Shown here: positions 39,816 to 48,616 of the stretch, in pieces
How the letters are laid out: each line of letters begins with the position of its first letter
Numbering within the stretch: the stretch's first letter is position 1
DNA from: Bacillota bacterium
Lineage (GTDB): Bacteria; Bacillota; Clostridia; Acetivibrionales; DSM-1351
Direction of reading: 5' to 3'
Assembly: GCA_023398105.1 (NCBI GenBank)
Contig: JAEWST010000005.1
Coordinates: 1 to 64,000 of the forward strand
Length of the DNA: 64,000 nt
The notes under the pieces: generated by a model
Databases searched by the model: none
The model's input: only the letters and a program-made list of their open reading frames with translations
Told to the model about the DNA's origin: nothing
Program-made: the position numbers and the translations under genes

Positions 39816-40316
39816 CTAGTCATATAATTTTGATTCTGGTAATTTTTTATATTCAGGCTTAGCCTCAATTATTCTAATAATCTTGTTTATCATTCCGTCT
39901 AATATTAGCACTTCATAATCTTCATAGTTATCTACATTTATCCCAAATGGAGGATAATTATCAAGATTCCAAGCAATAATTTTCTTTTGTCCTTCATAGG
40001 TTATTTCTAGATATTGTTTAACTGGAAGATTTACATGTCCATATACCGGAAAGGCTTCAGGGTAATTAAAAATGTCAATTTTCTTCATCTCACTAAGAAT
40101 AGTTTCCATTTCATCTTTGCTTAATTCCATTTTGATAATGGGTGAGCCTTCTTTTGTGTATGTATCCTCATAGGTATTAAGTATGCTTCTTCCTTCAAAA
40201 CCATATTTTAGTATAAAGTCAAAATTAGAGTTAATATTTGTGCTTGTGTACATGGCTATGCCAATAGCTCCCGTTAATAAAACGCCAACAATTAGCCCTA
40301 ACACTTTTCCTTTCAT
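39816..40316 (-). CDS. Membrane-anchored hypothetical protein, tandem copy 1
   Basis: 166 aa; ATG overlaps the QueG-like stop (ATGA), so it is cotranslated with it. Same layout as its neighbour: MKGKVLGLIVGVLLTGAIGI anchor and a PVKQYLEITYEGQKKIIAW core. It is shorter because of an internal gap near IEDKYKDN in the copy. Function unknown. Confidence 0.7.
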   Translation of the reverse strand: MKGKVLGLIVGVLLTGAIGIAMYTSTNINSNFDFILKYGFEGRSILNTYEDTYTKEGSPIIKMELSKDEMETILSEMKKIDIFNYPEAFPVYGHVNLPVKQYLEITYEGQKKIIAWNLDNYPPFGINVDNYEDYEVLILDGMINKIIRIIEAKPEYKKLPESKLYD

Positions 40317-41245
40317 TTATTAATCCCATCTCCTTCACTTATCTCAAATAAAACCCTCAAATTTCTAGGAATAGCCTTTGTACTTTCAGACCACTCTGCC
40401 ATTCCTAATATTTTAACTTTCAGCTTTAGCTCATCAGAGTATTCATTATAAGGAATTCCCTCAAGTAGCATGTCAGTTTCTTTTTCGTCAAATTTAATAG
40501 GACTCCTCACATTGCTTTCATACTCCTTGTTCATAGGGCAAATTAGCTGACATTTTAAGCAGTCGTATAGGCAGTGATGTACCGATTTGGGAAGCCACTC
40601 TGGAAACTCCTCTGTACCTTCATTAAGGCAAGACAAGCATCTGTCATTATCTATCAAAAAACGATCAGATCTAATAGCTCCTGTTGGGCAATTATTTATA
40701 CATGCCCTGCAATCTTCACATGCCTTCGCATAGCTCATTTTATTCCAATTATCATCTTCACAGGGGATGTCGGAATAATAGGCAGCAAATGAAAAATTGC
40801 TTCCCATATCCTCTATGTAGCAAATATTGTTTCTTCCATAGACTGCAAGACCGCATTGAGCAGCCATTCTTTTCATAGGAATGTTCCAAACAGGTTCAAT
40901 ATGATAATCCTTAGAAATTAGATAGTCTTTTATATACTTCTCAGTACTCTCGAAATCCGACATTACAATTCCAAAAGCGTTGCATCTCTTATCCTGTCTC
41001 TCAAACTCTAATTTTGCATATGTAGGATGTGGTATAGCAACGAGAATAATGGACTTAATAGCAAAATCAACCTTAGGCAAATCAAAACTATACAAATTCT
41101 TTATAATCCATTCATGAAAACCGTTTAACTCTTCATTTGCCTTAAAAAAGTCAATTTCATTTTTTATTGTTTGTAAGTGCTTTATTGGCAGAACTTGCAG
41201 TTTGTTACCATGTAATAGTGCTTCTTGCTTCAATGCTTCAATCAT
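40313..41245 (-). CDS. QueG-like double [4Fe-4S] protein
   Basis: 310 aa from ATG 41245 behind GGGGAGGA. A C-terminal double cluster domain has CEDCRACINNCPTGAI and CLSCLNEG...CLYDCLKCQLICP. The N-terminal half matches the cobalamin-binding region of epoxyqueuosine reductases (MKRMAAQCGLAVYGRNNICY). QueG makes queuosine in tRNA. The match is partial, and this could be one of the QueG-like reductases of other function. Confidence 0.7.
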   Translation of the reverse strand: MIEALKQEALLHGNKLQVLPIKHLQTIKNEIDFFKANEELNGFHEWIIKNLYSFDLPKVDFAIKSIILVAIPHPTYAKLEFERQDKRCNAFGIVMSDFESTEKYIKDYLISKDYHIEPVWNIPMKRMAAQCGLAVYGRNNICYIEDMGSNFSFAAYYSDIPCEDDNWNKMSYAKACEDCRACINNCPTGAIRSDRFLIDNDRCLSCLNEGTEEFPEWLPKSVHHCLYDCLKCQLICPMNKEYESNVRSPIKFDEKETDMLLEGIPYNEYSDELKLKVKILGMAEWSESTKAIPRNLRVLFEISEGDGINK

Positions 41246-41428
41246 TTGTGTCCTCCCCTTATAACAGTTATGAATGCTTATATTACATATACTCAACTAG
41301 CCTAGTCTAGTCTACTATTTGTTTCCTGTAGATAATGTTGTTTAATAATTACCCATCACAGAATTTTCCATATTTATCAGATGAAGTTACAGCAAAACTT
41401 TATGAGCAAATATATATTAATACCAGTA

Positions 41429-41640
41429 TTAACTCAAACTTAGCAAATAAAAAATCTACTAGTGCGATAGAATTATCAGGGTATGTTGCTAAAATAATAT
41501 GTTATAACACCTGATATTACTAGAACACCTGATATTATTAGTATTTAATAAGCATATTAAACTGCGAAGTTTGAGTTACTAAATCAACTTTCGCACATAA
41601 AAACTCTATCGGTGAGGGAGAATTTTTAATATATTCTGCT
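41429..41640. repeat. Family 2 element and fragment
   Basis: 41429-41578 is bounded by AACTCAAACTTAGCA and TGCGAAGTTTGAGTT in inverted orientation. A second partial copy (AATCAACTTTCGCACATAAA, then CTCTATCGGTG) follows at 41582-41630. The region 41246-41428 contains no gene. Confidence 0.55.
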
Positions 41641-41649
41641 TAGTCTAGC

Positions 41650-41815
41650 TTATAACGAGGCAAGAAAATGTCCCCCACTTCTATAAGTGGCGGGTACTAC
41701 TTTGGTTATCAGGCGGTGAGAATATAAGGAGCATTTTCGAGCTACAAAAACCACAAGTGGTTTTTGACGGTGTATTTGTACATCGAAAAATTCATTTTGA
41801 ATCTAGGCGTTATAA
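41650..41815 (+). repeat. Family 1 element, complete short copy C
   Basis: 166 bp from TTATAACG (41650-41657) to CGTTATAA (41808-41815). It contains the CCACTT/AAGTGG hairpin, the AAAAACCAC/GTGGTTTTT hairpin and a short A/T inverted repeat. No coding capacity. Confidence 0.75.
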
Positions 41816-41876
41816 CCACAATTAAAAGTCCATATTTTCTTCACATTTAGATCCATAACAAAAAATAAATTTTTTA

Positions 41877-42653
41877 TTACTTAATACGTTTTGGGTTATA
41901 CACCACCTCACATCTTCCACGTTTGTAGATTAGTCCACCAAATTGTATATTATCATAAGGTTTTCCAGTACTTCCTGATAAAATATCATTTAGAGCAACT
42001 TCCAGTTCGTCAATAAATGATACTGTTTCATGGTTTTGATGACCCATATAAATAGTGTCAAAGTCATTACAATATGATTTTACTGCCTTAATAGTTTTCA
42101 GATATTCGGAAAGTGTAGTTGATTCTTCTAGTTGCATCCAAACATGAGATATAACCCCATCCCCTGAAAACAGTATTCTATGCTTTCTGTCCAATAACCC
42201 AATGCTTCCAGCTGTATGCCCCTTTAATGAAATAACCTCTAGAACATTTCCACCAATATCAAAGGTTTTGCCAGGTTTTATAAACTCTAAGTTTGCAGTA
42301 CTTTCACACCAGCTTTGAGCCTCTTTTTCAGTTAGATTATATTGGTTCATCATATCATTTTTCAAAACAAATTTTAAGTTTCTATGTTCTTCATATAAGT
42401 GCTTATCCTCAATGCTAATATATGCTTTATCAAAATAATGAGCACCAAAGGCGTGATCTATATGTCCATGTGTGCATACTACAATTAAAGGCTTTTGAGT
42501 GATTTCTCTTAAAGTAGCCTTCAAATTTAAGCAGCCATATCCAGTGTCAATAACAATAGCAGCCGTCTCACCTTCAACCACATAGATGCTTGTATCATCG
42601 TCCACTATTGTTGTTACTTGTGGAGCAATTTGTATAATATCGTATTTATTCAT
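41877..42653 (-). CDS. MBL-fold metallohydrolase
   Basis: 258 aa. The metal-binding motif is VVCTHGHIDHAFGAH (HxHxDH), with further ligands in SLKGHTAGSIGLLD and FSGDGVISH, and IYMGHQNHE. This is the glyoxalase II-like group of the superfamily. Substrate cannot be told from sequence. Single gene between repeats. Confidence 0.82.
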   Translation of the reverse strand: MNKYDIIQIAPQVTTIVDDDTSIYVVEGETAAIVIDTGYGCLNLKATLREITQKPLIVVCTHGHIDHAFGAHYFDKAYISIEDKHLYEEHRNLKFVLKNDMMNQYNLTEKEAQSWCESTANLEFIKPGKTFDIGGNVLEVISLKGHTAGSIGLLDRKHRILFSGDGVISHVWMQLEESTTLSEYLKTIKAVKSYCNDFDTIYMGHQNHETVSFIDELEVALNDILSGSTGKPYDNIQFGGLIYKRGRCEVVYNPKRIK

Positions 42654-43008
42654 AGTTAGTCACCTCATCATAAACTTTGTTAATTACATTTTAATATCAT
42701 ATACATAATTTAACATTTACACAGCTTCATAGCAAGTAATTTAAACTAATTCAACACATAACTTTAATTAGCAAGTTGAGTATTAAACACTTAATTGATA
42801 TAATAACCATGTTGCTTAGGCTTGTCAGCAATTCTCCACTGCTTGTGTAATTATTTTTTGTACCTTAAACACAGTTGAAAGGAATTATGTTTAGTATGAA
42901 AGACTTTAAATACATTTTTGAAATTACCTGTACACCTCTACTTTGTAAGAGATTCTCTAATTGTATTCTACTAAATTTTTGTGCCATAAGCTGGTGTAGG
43001 AGGTCAAT
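42654..43008. other. Non-coding stretch
   Basis: 355 bp, AT-rich, between divergent genes. Only short open frames are seen. AGGAGG at its right edge serves tmcAL. No clear promoter or repeat recognised. Confidence 0.5.
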
Positions 43009-44286
43009 ATGAGAGTGCTTGGTATTGTTACAGAATATAACCCTTTTCATAACGGTCATAAATATCATATAGAGGAATCAAAAGCAATTACAGGTTGTGA
43101 CACTGTTGTTTGCGTTATGAGCGGTAATTTTATACAAAGAGGTGAGCCTGCACTCATTAATAAATTTGCTAGAGCAGAAATTGCCCTTCAAAGCGGAGTG
43201 GATTTAGTTATTGAATTGCCGCTTCCTTATGCCATGTCCAGTGCGGAAGCCTTTGGATTTGGAGCTGTTAAAATACTAGATAGCATAGGCGTTGTTGATT
43301 GCATCTCCTTTGGAAGTGAGCATGGTAATATTGATTCGCTTGTATCAATTGCCGATATTTTAACAAAGGAGCCTGATGAGTACAAAGCCGAATTGAAAAA
43401 GCAACTTTCCTTAGGATTATCCTTCCCTGTTTGCAGACAAAAGGCTATAGAAAAATATATAGAATATTATTCATCTAAGAAGTCAAAAGTACATCTATCT
43501 TCCCTTTTGGAAACTTCAAACAATATATTAGGCATTGAATATTTAAAAGCACTAAACAGGCTCAAAAGCACTATTAAGCCATATACAATTGAAAGAGTAG
43601 CAAATCAGTACAACTCACCCTCTTTCACAGGTGATATTTCTAGTGCTACTGCAATAAGAAACAGCATTTTTAATATTTATGAAGAGCAAGCACAGCAATT
43701 ATGTAATAATACTGTACAAGCCATACCTGATGTTGCCAAAACCATTATAGAAAAAGAGTTTAAAGAAGGCAGAGGACCAGTTAACATTAATGCCTATGAA
43801 AATATTCTTCTTGCTTTCCTAAGGTATACAAGTACAGAAAAGCTTGGTGAAATATCAGGTATCTCAGAAGGTCTTGAATATAGGATAAAAAAAGCCGCTG
43901 ATGCTTCGGGCAACATTGATAGCCTTTTATCAAATATATGCACAAAAAGGTATACCAAAACTAGATTACAAAGAATATTATTCTCTCTGCTCGCTGGAGT
44001 TAGAAAGGATGACATGGAATTATTTCAGCAGTATGGAGGACCTCAATATGCTAGAATACTAGGGTTCAATAAAAGAGGTCGGGAACTGCTTTCAAAAATG
44101 AAAAAAAGCTCTGTTCTACCTATTATTACAAAACCTGTAGACTACAAAAGCTCTTGTAACAGGCTTCTTACAAGAATGCTTGAAATTGAGGCTCAAGCTA
44201 CTGATTTATATGTTCTAGGCTATAAAAATCCAGCCTTTAGAAAAGCTGGACAAGAATATACTCAAAATATTGTTATATTCAAATAA
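43009..44286 (+). CDS. tmcAL: tRNA(Met) cytidine acetate ligase
   Basis: 425 aa, close to the normal family length. N-terminal nucleotidyltransferase motif TEYNPFHNGHKYHI; conserved VCVMSGNFIQRGEPA and GFGAVKILDSIG. TmcAL (formerly YlbM) makes N4-acetylcytidine at the wobble base of elongator tRNA-Met using acetate and ATP. ATG follows AGGAGGTCAAT. Confidence 0.92.
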   Translation: MRVLGIVTEYNPFHNGHKYHIEESKAITGCDTVVCVMSGNFIQRGEPALINKFARAEIALQSGVDLVIELPLPYAMSSAEAFGFGAVKILDSIGVVDCISFGSEHGNIDSLVSIADILTKEPDEYKAELKKQLSLGLSFPVCRQKAIEKYIEYYSSKKSKVHLSSLLETSNNILGIEYLKALNRLKSTIKPYTIERVANQYNSPSFTGDISSATAIRNSIFNIYEEQAQQLCNNTVQAIPDVAKTIIEKEFKEGRGPVNINAYENILLAFLRYTSTEKLGEISGISEGLEYRIKKAADASGNIDSLLSNICTKRYTKTRLQRILFSLLAGVRKDDMELFQQYGGPQYARILGFNKRGRELLSKMKKSSVLPIITKPVDYKSSCNRLLTRMLEIEAQATDLYVLGYKNPAFRKAGQEYTQNIVIFK

Positions 44287-44354
44287 ATGTTAAAAAAACT
44301 TCCTGCAGAAGCATTAAAAACACTTCTACAGAAAGTTAATATTCAAAAAATTAT

Positions 44355-44415
44355 TATAACCAAAGTGATACCCGCCACTTATTGAAGTGGGGGACATTTT
44401 CTTGCCTCGTTATAT
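44355..44415 (-). repeat. Family 1 left-end fragment overlapping the rnj stop codon
   Basis: Inverted left end of family 1 with the hairpin and terminus CGTTATAT (44408-44415). The TAA of rnj (44412-44410) lies within the repeat terminus. Confidence 0.7.
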
Positions 44416-46077
44416 TTCCATTATTATAGGCAAAATCATTGGTTTACGCTTTGTTTTCTGATAAATACATTCTTTTAAGTCCTCACGTATAGCAGATTTT
44501 CTAATAGACCAATCGCCACGGCTTTTACCTGAACTTTTATTGACAGCCTGCTTGGCAATTTCCTTTATCTGATCCATCAAATCTTCAGATTCACGAACAT
44601 AAACAAAACCTCTAGAAATAATATCAGGACCCGCAACTACATTGCCAGTGTCGCCTTCAATAGTAATAACAACCACAATCAAACCATCCTGTGATAAATG
44701 CCTTCTATCTCTAAGAACAACATTGCCAACATCTCCAACACCCAGTCCATCTACGAGAACTCTTCCTGCTGTAACACTTCCATTTATTTTTGCAGAATCA
44801 TGGGTTAACTCAAGTACTTTGCCGTTTTCCAGTATAAATACATTTTCATTTGGCATTCCCATTCTTATTGCCAAATCATTATGCTGCCTCAAATGCCTGT
44901 GTTCACCATGCACTGGCATGAAAAATTTCGGCTTGACGAGATTATGAATAAGCTTAATTTCCTCTTGACATGCATGTCCAGAAACATGAATATCAGCTAA
45001 AGCTTCATATATAACTTTCGCACCCTTTTTAAATAACTCATTTACAACTCTTGAAATAAGTTTTTCGTTACCAGGAATAGGTGAAGCTGAAATAATAACC
45101 AAATCTCCAGGAATTATTTCTACTTTTTTATGCTCACCAAAAGTAATTCTTGTTAGTGCAGACATTGTTTCACCCTGACTGCCTGTAGTAATTATTACAA
45201 GCTTGTCTTGAGGCACTTTGTCCATGTTTTCCATATCAACAAGCACACCCTCTGGAATAAACAAATACCCAAGCTCCATTGCCACGTTTACAACATTTAC
45301 CATACTTCTTCCAATTACAGTAACCTTTCTGCCAAACTTGACTGCAGAATTAATAACCTGCTGTACTCTGTGAACATTTGACGCAAAGGTTGCAACCAAA
45401 ATCCTGCTCTTGCAGTCTGCAAAGATTTCGTTAAAGGTATCTCCTACAGTACGTTCAGACATTGTATAACCTTCATTTTCAATATTGGTACTATCACACA
45501 TCAATAATAAAACGCCTTTTTTTCCAAGCTCGGCAAATCTAGCTAAATCCATAGTTTCGCCTTGTATTGGGGTGTAATCAATTTTAAAATCTCCTGTATG
45601 GACAATAACTCCTATTGGTGTGTGTATCGCCAAAGATACCGCATCAGCAATACTATGAGTAGTGTGAATAAATTCTACCTTAAAAGCTCCAACATCAATG
45701 GTCTGTCCTGCACAAACTGTTCTTAAGTCTGTAGTATCCAGCAAGCCATGCTCTTCAAGCTTGCATTTTATTAAACCTATAGTCAATTTTGTTCCATAAA
45801 CAGGAACATTCAATTCTCTTAAAACATATGGCAATGCTCCAATATGATCCTCGTGACCATGTGTTAATGCTATTGCCCTTACCTTTTCTTTATTTTTGAC
45901 TAAATAAGTAACATCAGGTATAACTAAATCAATCCCTAGCATTTCATCTTCTGGAAATGACAGTCCACAGTCAACAACAACTATATCATCACCATATTCA
46001 AAAGCAGTGATATTTTTTCCAATTTCTTGCAGCCCACCTAGTGGTATAACTCTTAACTTTTTTTTACTTTTTGACAC
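44410..46077 (-). CDS. rnj: Ribonuclease J
   Basis: 555 aa; GTG start behind GGAGG. The beta-lactamase fold motif ALTHGHEDHIGALPY and beta-CASP elements (HVSGHACQEEIKL, MPVHGEHRHL) are intact, and the C-terminal domain ends MILPIIME as usual. RNase J is a 5'-3' exonuclease and endonuclease in mRNA turnover. It could act on the 5'-hydroxyl RNAs made by the prophage ribozymes (speculative). Confidence 0.95.
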   Translation of the reverse strand: MSKSKKKLRVIPLGGLQEIGKNITAFEYGDDIVVVDCGLSFPEDEMLGIDLVIPDVTYLVKNKEKVRAIALTHGHEDHIGALPYVLRELNVPVYGTKLTIGLIKCKLEEHGLLDTTDLRTVCAGQTIDVGAFKVEFIHTTHSIADAVSLAIHTPIGVIVHTGDFKIDYTPIQGETMDLARFAELGKKGVLLLMCDSTNIENEGYTMSERTVGDTFNEIFADCKSRILVATFASNVHRVQQVINSAVKFGRKVTVIGRSMVNVVNVAMELGYLFIPEGVLVDMENMDKVPQDKLVIITTGSQGETMSALTRITFGEHKKVEIIPGDLVIISASPIPGNEKLISRVVNELFKKGAKVIYEALADIHVSGHACQEEIKLIHNLVKPKFFMPVHGEHRHLRQHNDLAIRMGMPNENVFILENGKVLELTHDSAKINGSVTAGRVLVDGLGVGDVGNVVLRDRRHLSQDGLIVVVITIEGDTGNVVAGPDIISRGFVYVRESEDLMDQIKEIAKQAVNKSSGKSRGDWSIRKSAIREDLKECIYQKTKRKPMILPIIMEI

Positions 46078-46197
46078 AATTAATCCTCCAATTTTACTAT
46101 AAAAAATAACTACTTATACTAAATTAACAAAATATTTAGTTTTTATTTTGGAATAATATCCTATAAATTATTTTCTTATTTAGTTTCCTCTGTGCTG

Positions 46198-46437
46198 TTA
46201 TAACGCCTAGATTCAAAATGAATTTTTTCTGATGTATAAAAATTTATACAAGCTCGAAAATGCACCTTGTGTTCAAAATGCGAAGAGAACGATGAATGTG
46301 CGAAATGTAAACTTCGCATTTTTCGAGCTATTACATCAGCGGCGTTTCATCGAGGCGGGAGATATTCTGACCGCCTGATAACCAAAGTGGTACCCGACAC
46401 TTATAGAAGTGGGGGACATTTTCTTGCCTCGTTATAT
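46198..46437 (-). repeat. Family 1 element, long copy E, forming the 3' end of the glycosyltransferase gene
   Basis: 240 bp from TTATAACGCCTAG (46198) to CGTTATAT (46430-46437). It has the standard end hairpin, the GGCGGGAG hairpin, a further GAGCTCG-type pair and an internal duplicated TGCGAA segment. The last 12 codons of the adjacent gene read into it. Confidence 0.75.
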
Positions 46438-47600
46438 TGAGAAATAACATATTCATATTCTTCAGAAATGGTTTTAGATATATTATTCCAATTATAAAGG
46501 GTTTGTACCTTTTGTAAAGCTGAGTCACATATTTTTCGTGACAATTTTTCATCTTTTAATAATTCTAAAATGCAATCAGCTAAAGAATTTGAATTTCCAC
46601 TATAAAATTTCATTCCGTCTTCTTTGTGATTTACAATTTCATTGAGACCTCCAGCATCAGATACCACAACAGGAATGCCTGCAACCATTCCTTCGAGAGC
46701 AACAATGCCAAAAGGTTCATAAGTACTCGGAAAAACAGCTATATCCGAACACATGTACAAGTTTAATAAAACCTCCTCACTTACAAAGCCTGTAAAGTAA
46801 ATTTTTTGATTCACATTTAACTCATGGCTTAATTCTATTAAATTATTAAAGCACGGTCCTTTGCCCGCAATTACAAACTTTACATCATTAAATTCATGTA
46901 ATATTTTAGGAATTGCATTTAGTAATACATGAACTCCTTTTTCATTAACAAGTCTTCCCACATAGAACACTATTTTTTCACTTGGAGAAGCATAATTTTT
47001 TCTAAACTCTAAATCTTTAGAAGTAGTATCAAATTTATTTAAATCAACGCCATTGCTAATTACTCTAATTTTATCTGACTGGATATTGAATACTGAAATT
47101 AATTCATCCTTCATATATTTACTGTTGACAATAAGAGAATCAGACTCATTCATCAACCATTTTTCTATATTATTAATTGTTCTCGATATATCTGTATGTA
47201 TTCCATTATTTCGTCCATATTCAGTTGCATGTATTGTTGAAATAACTGGAATATTATAAGAATGCTTTAATACCCTAGAAGCATAAGCCACAAGCCAATC
47301 ATGGGCATGCACTATATCAAATTCAGTATTTTTAAGTAGTTTAACAGCATATTCAACCATAGCAAAATTAAGCTGCATAACCCACTCTACAAAAGTACTT
47401 GATGGATTATTGTAGACATGTACTCTGTGTACTGTTACATTCTTATCAATCTCATAATCCTCTGTATATGGTTCCCAGCATGTTAAAACATGAACATCGT
47501 TGCCAGCTTCACCTAAATTTTGTGCTAAATCGTAAACTACTCGGGATATTCCACCTATTATTCTTGGTGGATATTCCCAAGACAGCATTAATATTTTCAT
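46401..47600 (-). CDS. GT4-family glycosyltransferase
   Basis: 399 aa. MKILMLSWEYPPRIIGGISR is the glycogen-synthase-like N terminus; DIVHAHDWLVAYAS, FYVGRLVNEKGVHVLL and FPSTYEPFGIVALEGMVAG (donor site E-x7-E) define GT-B family 4. Probable role in glycogen or cell-surface polysaccharide synthesis; acceptor unknown. The C-terminal 11 residues (YNEARKCPPLL) and the stop are encoded by the family 1 repeat, so the original end was replaced. Confidence 0.85.
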   Translation of the reverse strand: MKILMLSWEYPPRIIGGISRVVYDLAQNLGEAGNDVHVLTCWEPYTEDYEIDKNVTVHRVHVYNNPSSTFVEWVMQLNFAMVEYAVKLLKNTEFDIVHAHDWLVAYASRVLKHSYNIPVISTIHATEYGRNNGIHTDISRTINNIEKWLMNESDSLIVNSKYMKDELISVFNIQSDKIRVISNGVDLNKFDTTSKDLEFRKNYASPSEKIVFYVGRLVNEKGVHVLLNAIPKILHEFNDVKFVIAGKGPCFNNLIELSHELNVNQKIYFTGFVSEEVLLNLYMCSDIAVFPSTYEPFGIVALEGMVAGIPVVVSDAGGLNEIVNHKEDGMKFYSGNSNSLADCILELLKDEKLSRKICDSALQKVQTLYNWNNISKTISEEYEYVISQYNEARKCPPLL

Positions 47601-47737
47601 AAATATTTCCTCTTTTAATGAAATATCTAAGTATCTATAATATTAGTATCTATATTATTCTATCATACTAAAGTACATATTACAAAATACATTTTAGTAA
47701 TCATCATATATTTATAGTAAACATTCTATATTTTCAC

Positions 47738-47852
47738 ATATAACGAGGGCAAGAAAATGTCCCTTACTTCTCTAAGTGGCAAGTACCGCTTTGGTTTTCA
47801 GGTTGTGAGAATATCTCCCGCCTCGCTTACATTCCGCAGATGTAATGCTTAG
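47738..47852 (+). repeat. Family 1 degenerate copy F
   Basis: Begins TATAACGAGGGCAAG and shows mutated versions of both hairpins, ending near GATGTAATGCTTA without the right terminus. An older, decayed copy. The rest of 47853-48031 shows no gene. Confidence 0.65.
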
Positions 47853-48077
47853 TTTTATAATATTATATATACATAAATTAATATAATTCTATTTCGTATT
47901 TAAAAATATAGGAACTATTTTTAAATCACCGCTGAAGCGGTGCAACTTATTATTATCTATCAAGAAATTTGCTCTACAAATAATTATTGACACTACTGTT
48001 TTTTAAATTTATAATAAAACTACTATTAAATAAGATCTCTTTTGTTTTACTCGGACAACAAACAAAAAAGATTATGC

Positions 48078-48107
48078 AAAAAGCAGAAGCCTTGACTTCT
48101 GCTTTTT
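48078..48107. terminator. Terminator-like hairpin
   Basis: AAAAAGCAGAAG pairs with CTTCTGCTTTTT around a 6-nt loop. A second A/T-rich hairpin (about 48034-48072) precedes it. No gene ends nearby on the plus strand; on the minus strand it lies 138 bp after the tRNA-Gln end and may serve it. Confidence 0.6.
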
Positions 48108-48244
48108 GTTTAGCATAAGCAATATCAGCTTTTCAATTCCCATTGTTATAAGATAAAATAGTTCTAATATATAATTATTTCCTCATAATATGAAAAAATT
48201 CTATTTAACGAAAAAAAGTATTTCAATAATAATTGAAATACTTT

Positions 48245-48318
48245 TGGCTGCGGGTCAAGGATTTGAACCCTGACGAACTGAGCCAGAGTCAGTCGTGCTA
48301 CCATTACACAAACCCGCA
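48245..48318 (-). tRNA. tRNA-Gln (CUG)
   Basis: 74 nt with encoded CCA. The acceptor TGCGGGT pairs with ACCCGCA. The anticodon loop CTCTGGC gives CTG. Confidence 0.9.
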
Positions 48319-48480
48319 ACGTCTTCAACAAGAAGTATTTTAGCACGATAAATTAGATGTGTCAACACTTTATTTTATATTTTTATTTTTTGTAAGAATA
48401 CTAGCATAGTTATATCATTAATACAAAAATCCTTATAGCTATTGCACAAGCTTTATTCACCAACTAATTCATACAATTAT

Positions 48481-48545
48481 ACAACTTTCCATTGATAAGC
48501 ATGAACACCCACTATTTTCCAAATAATGAGAAAGTTGAGTTAATA
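48481..48545 (-). repeat. Family 2 right-end fragment
   Basis: CCATTGATAAGCATGAACAC to GAAAGTTGAGTTAATA matches the right end of the copy at 61236-61455. The left part is not seen. Confidence 0.55.
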
Positions 48546-48616
48546 AGTTTATGAATGTATGTGCTGTATATTGTATTGTCAAAAGCTGAATAGCAACAGT
48601 ACATCTAACTAATAGT

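Noticed and set aside
44290..44340. Hairpin after tmcAL as a terminator
   Set aside because: CTTCTGCAGAAG-like pairing is imperfect and lacks a T run; left unannotated.
48034..48107. Small RNA gene between the glycosyltransferase and tRNA-Gln
   Set aside because: Two hairpins are visible but no promoter; they are as well explained as terminators or decayed repeats.
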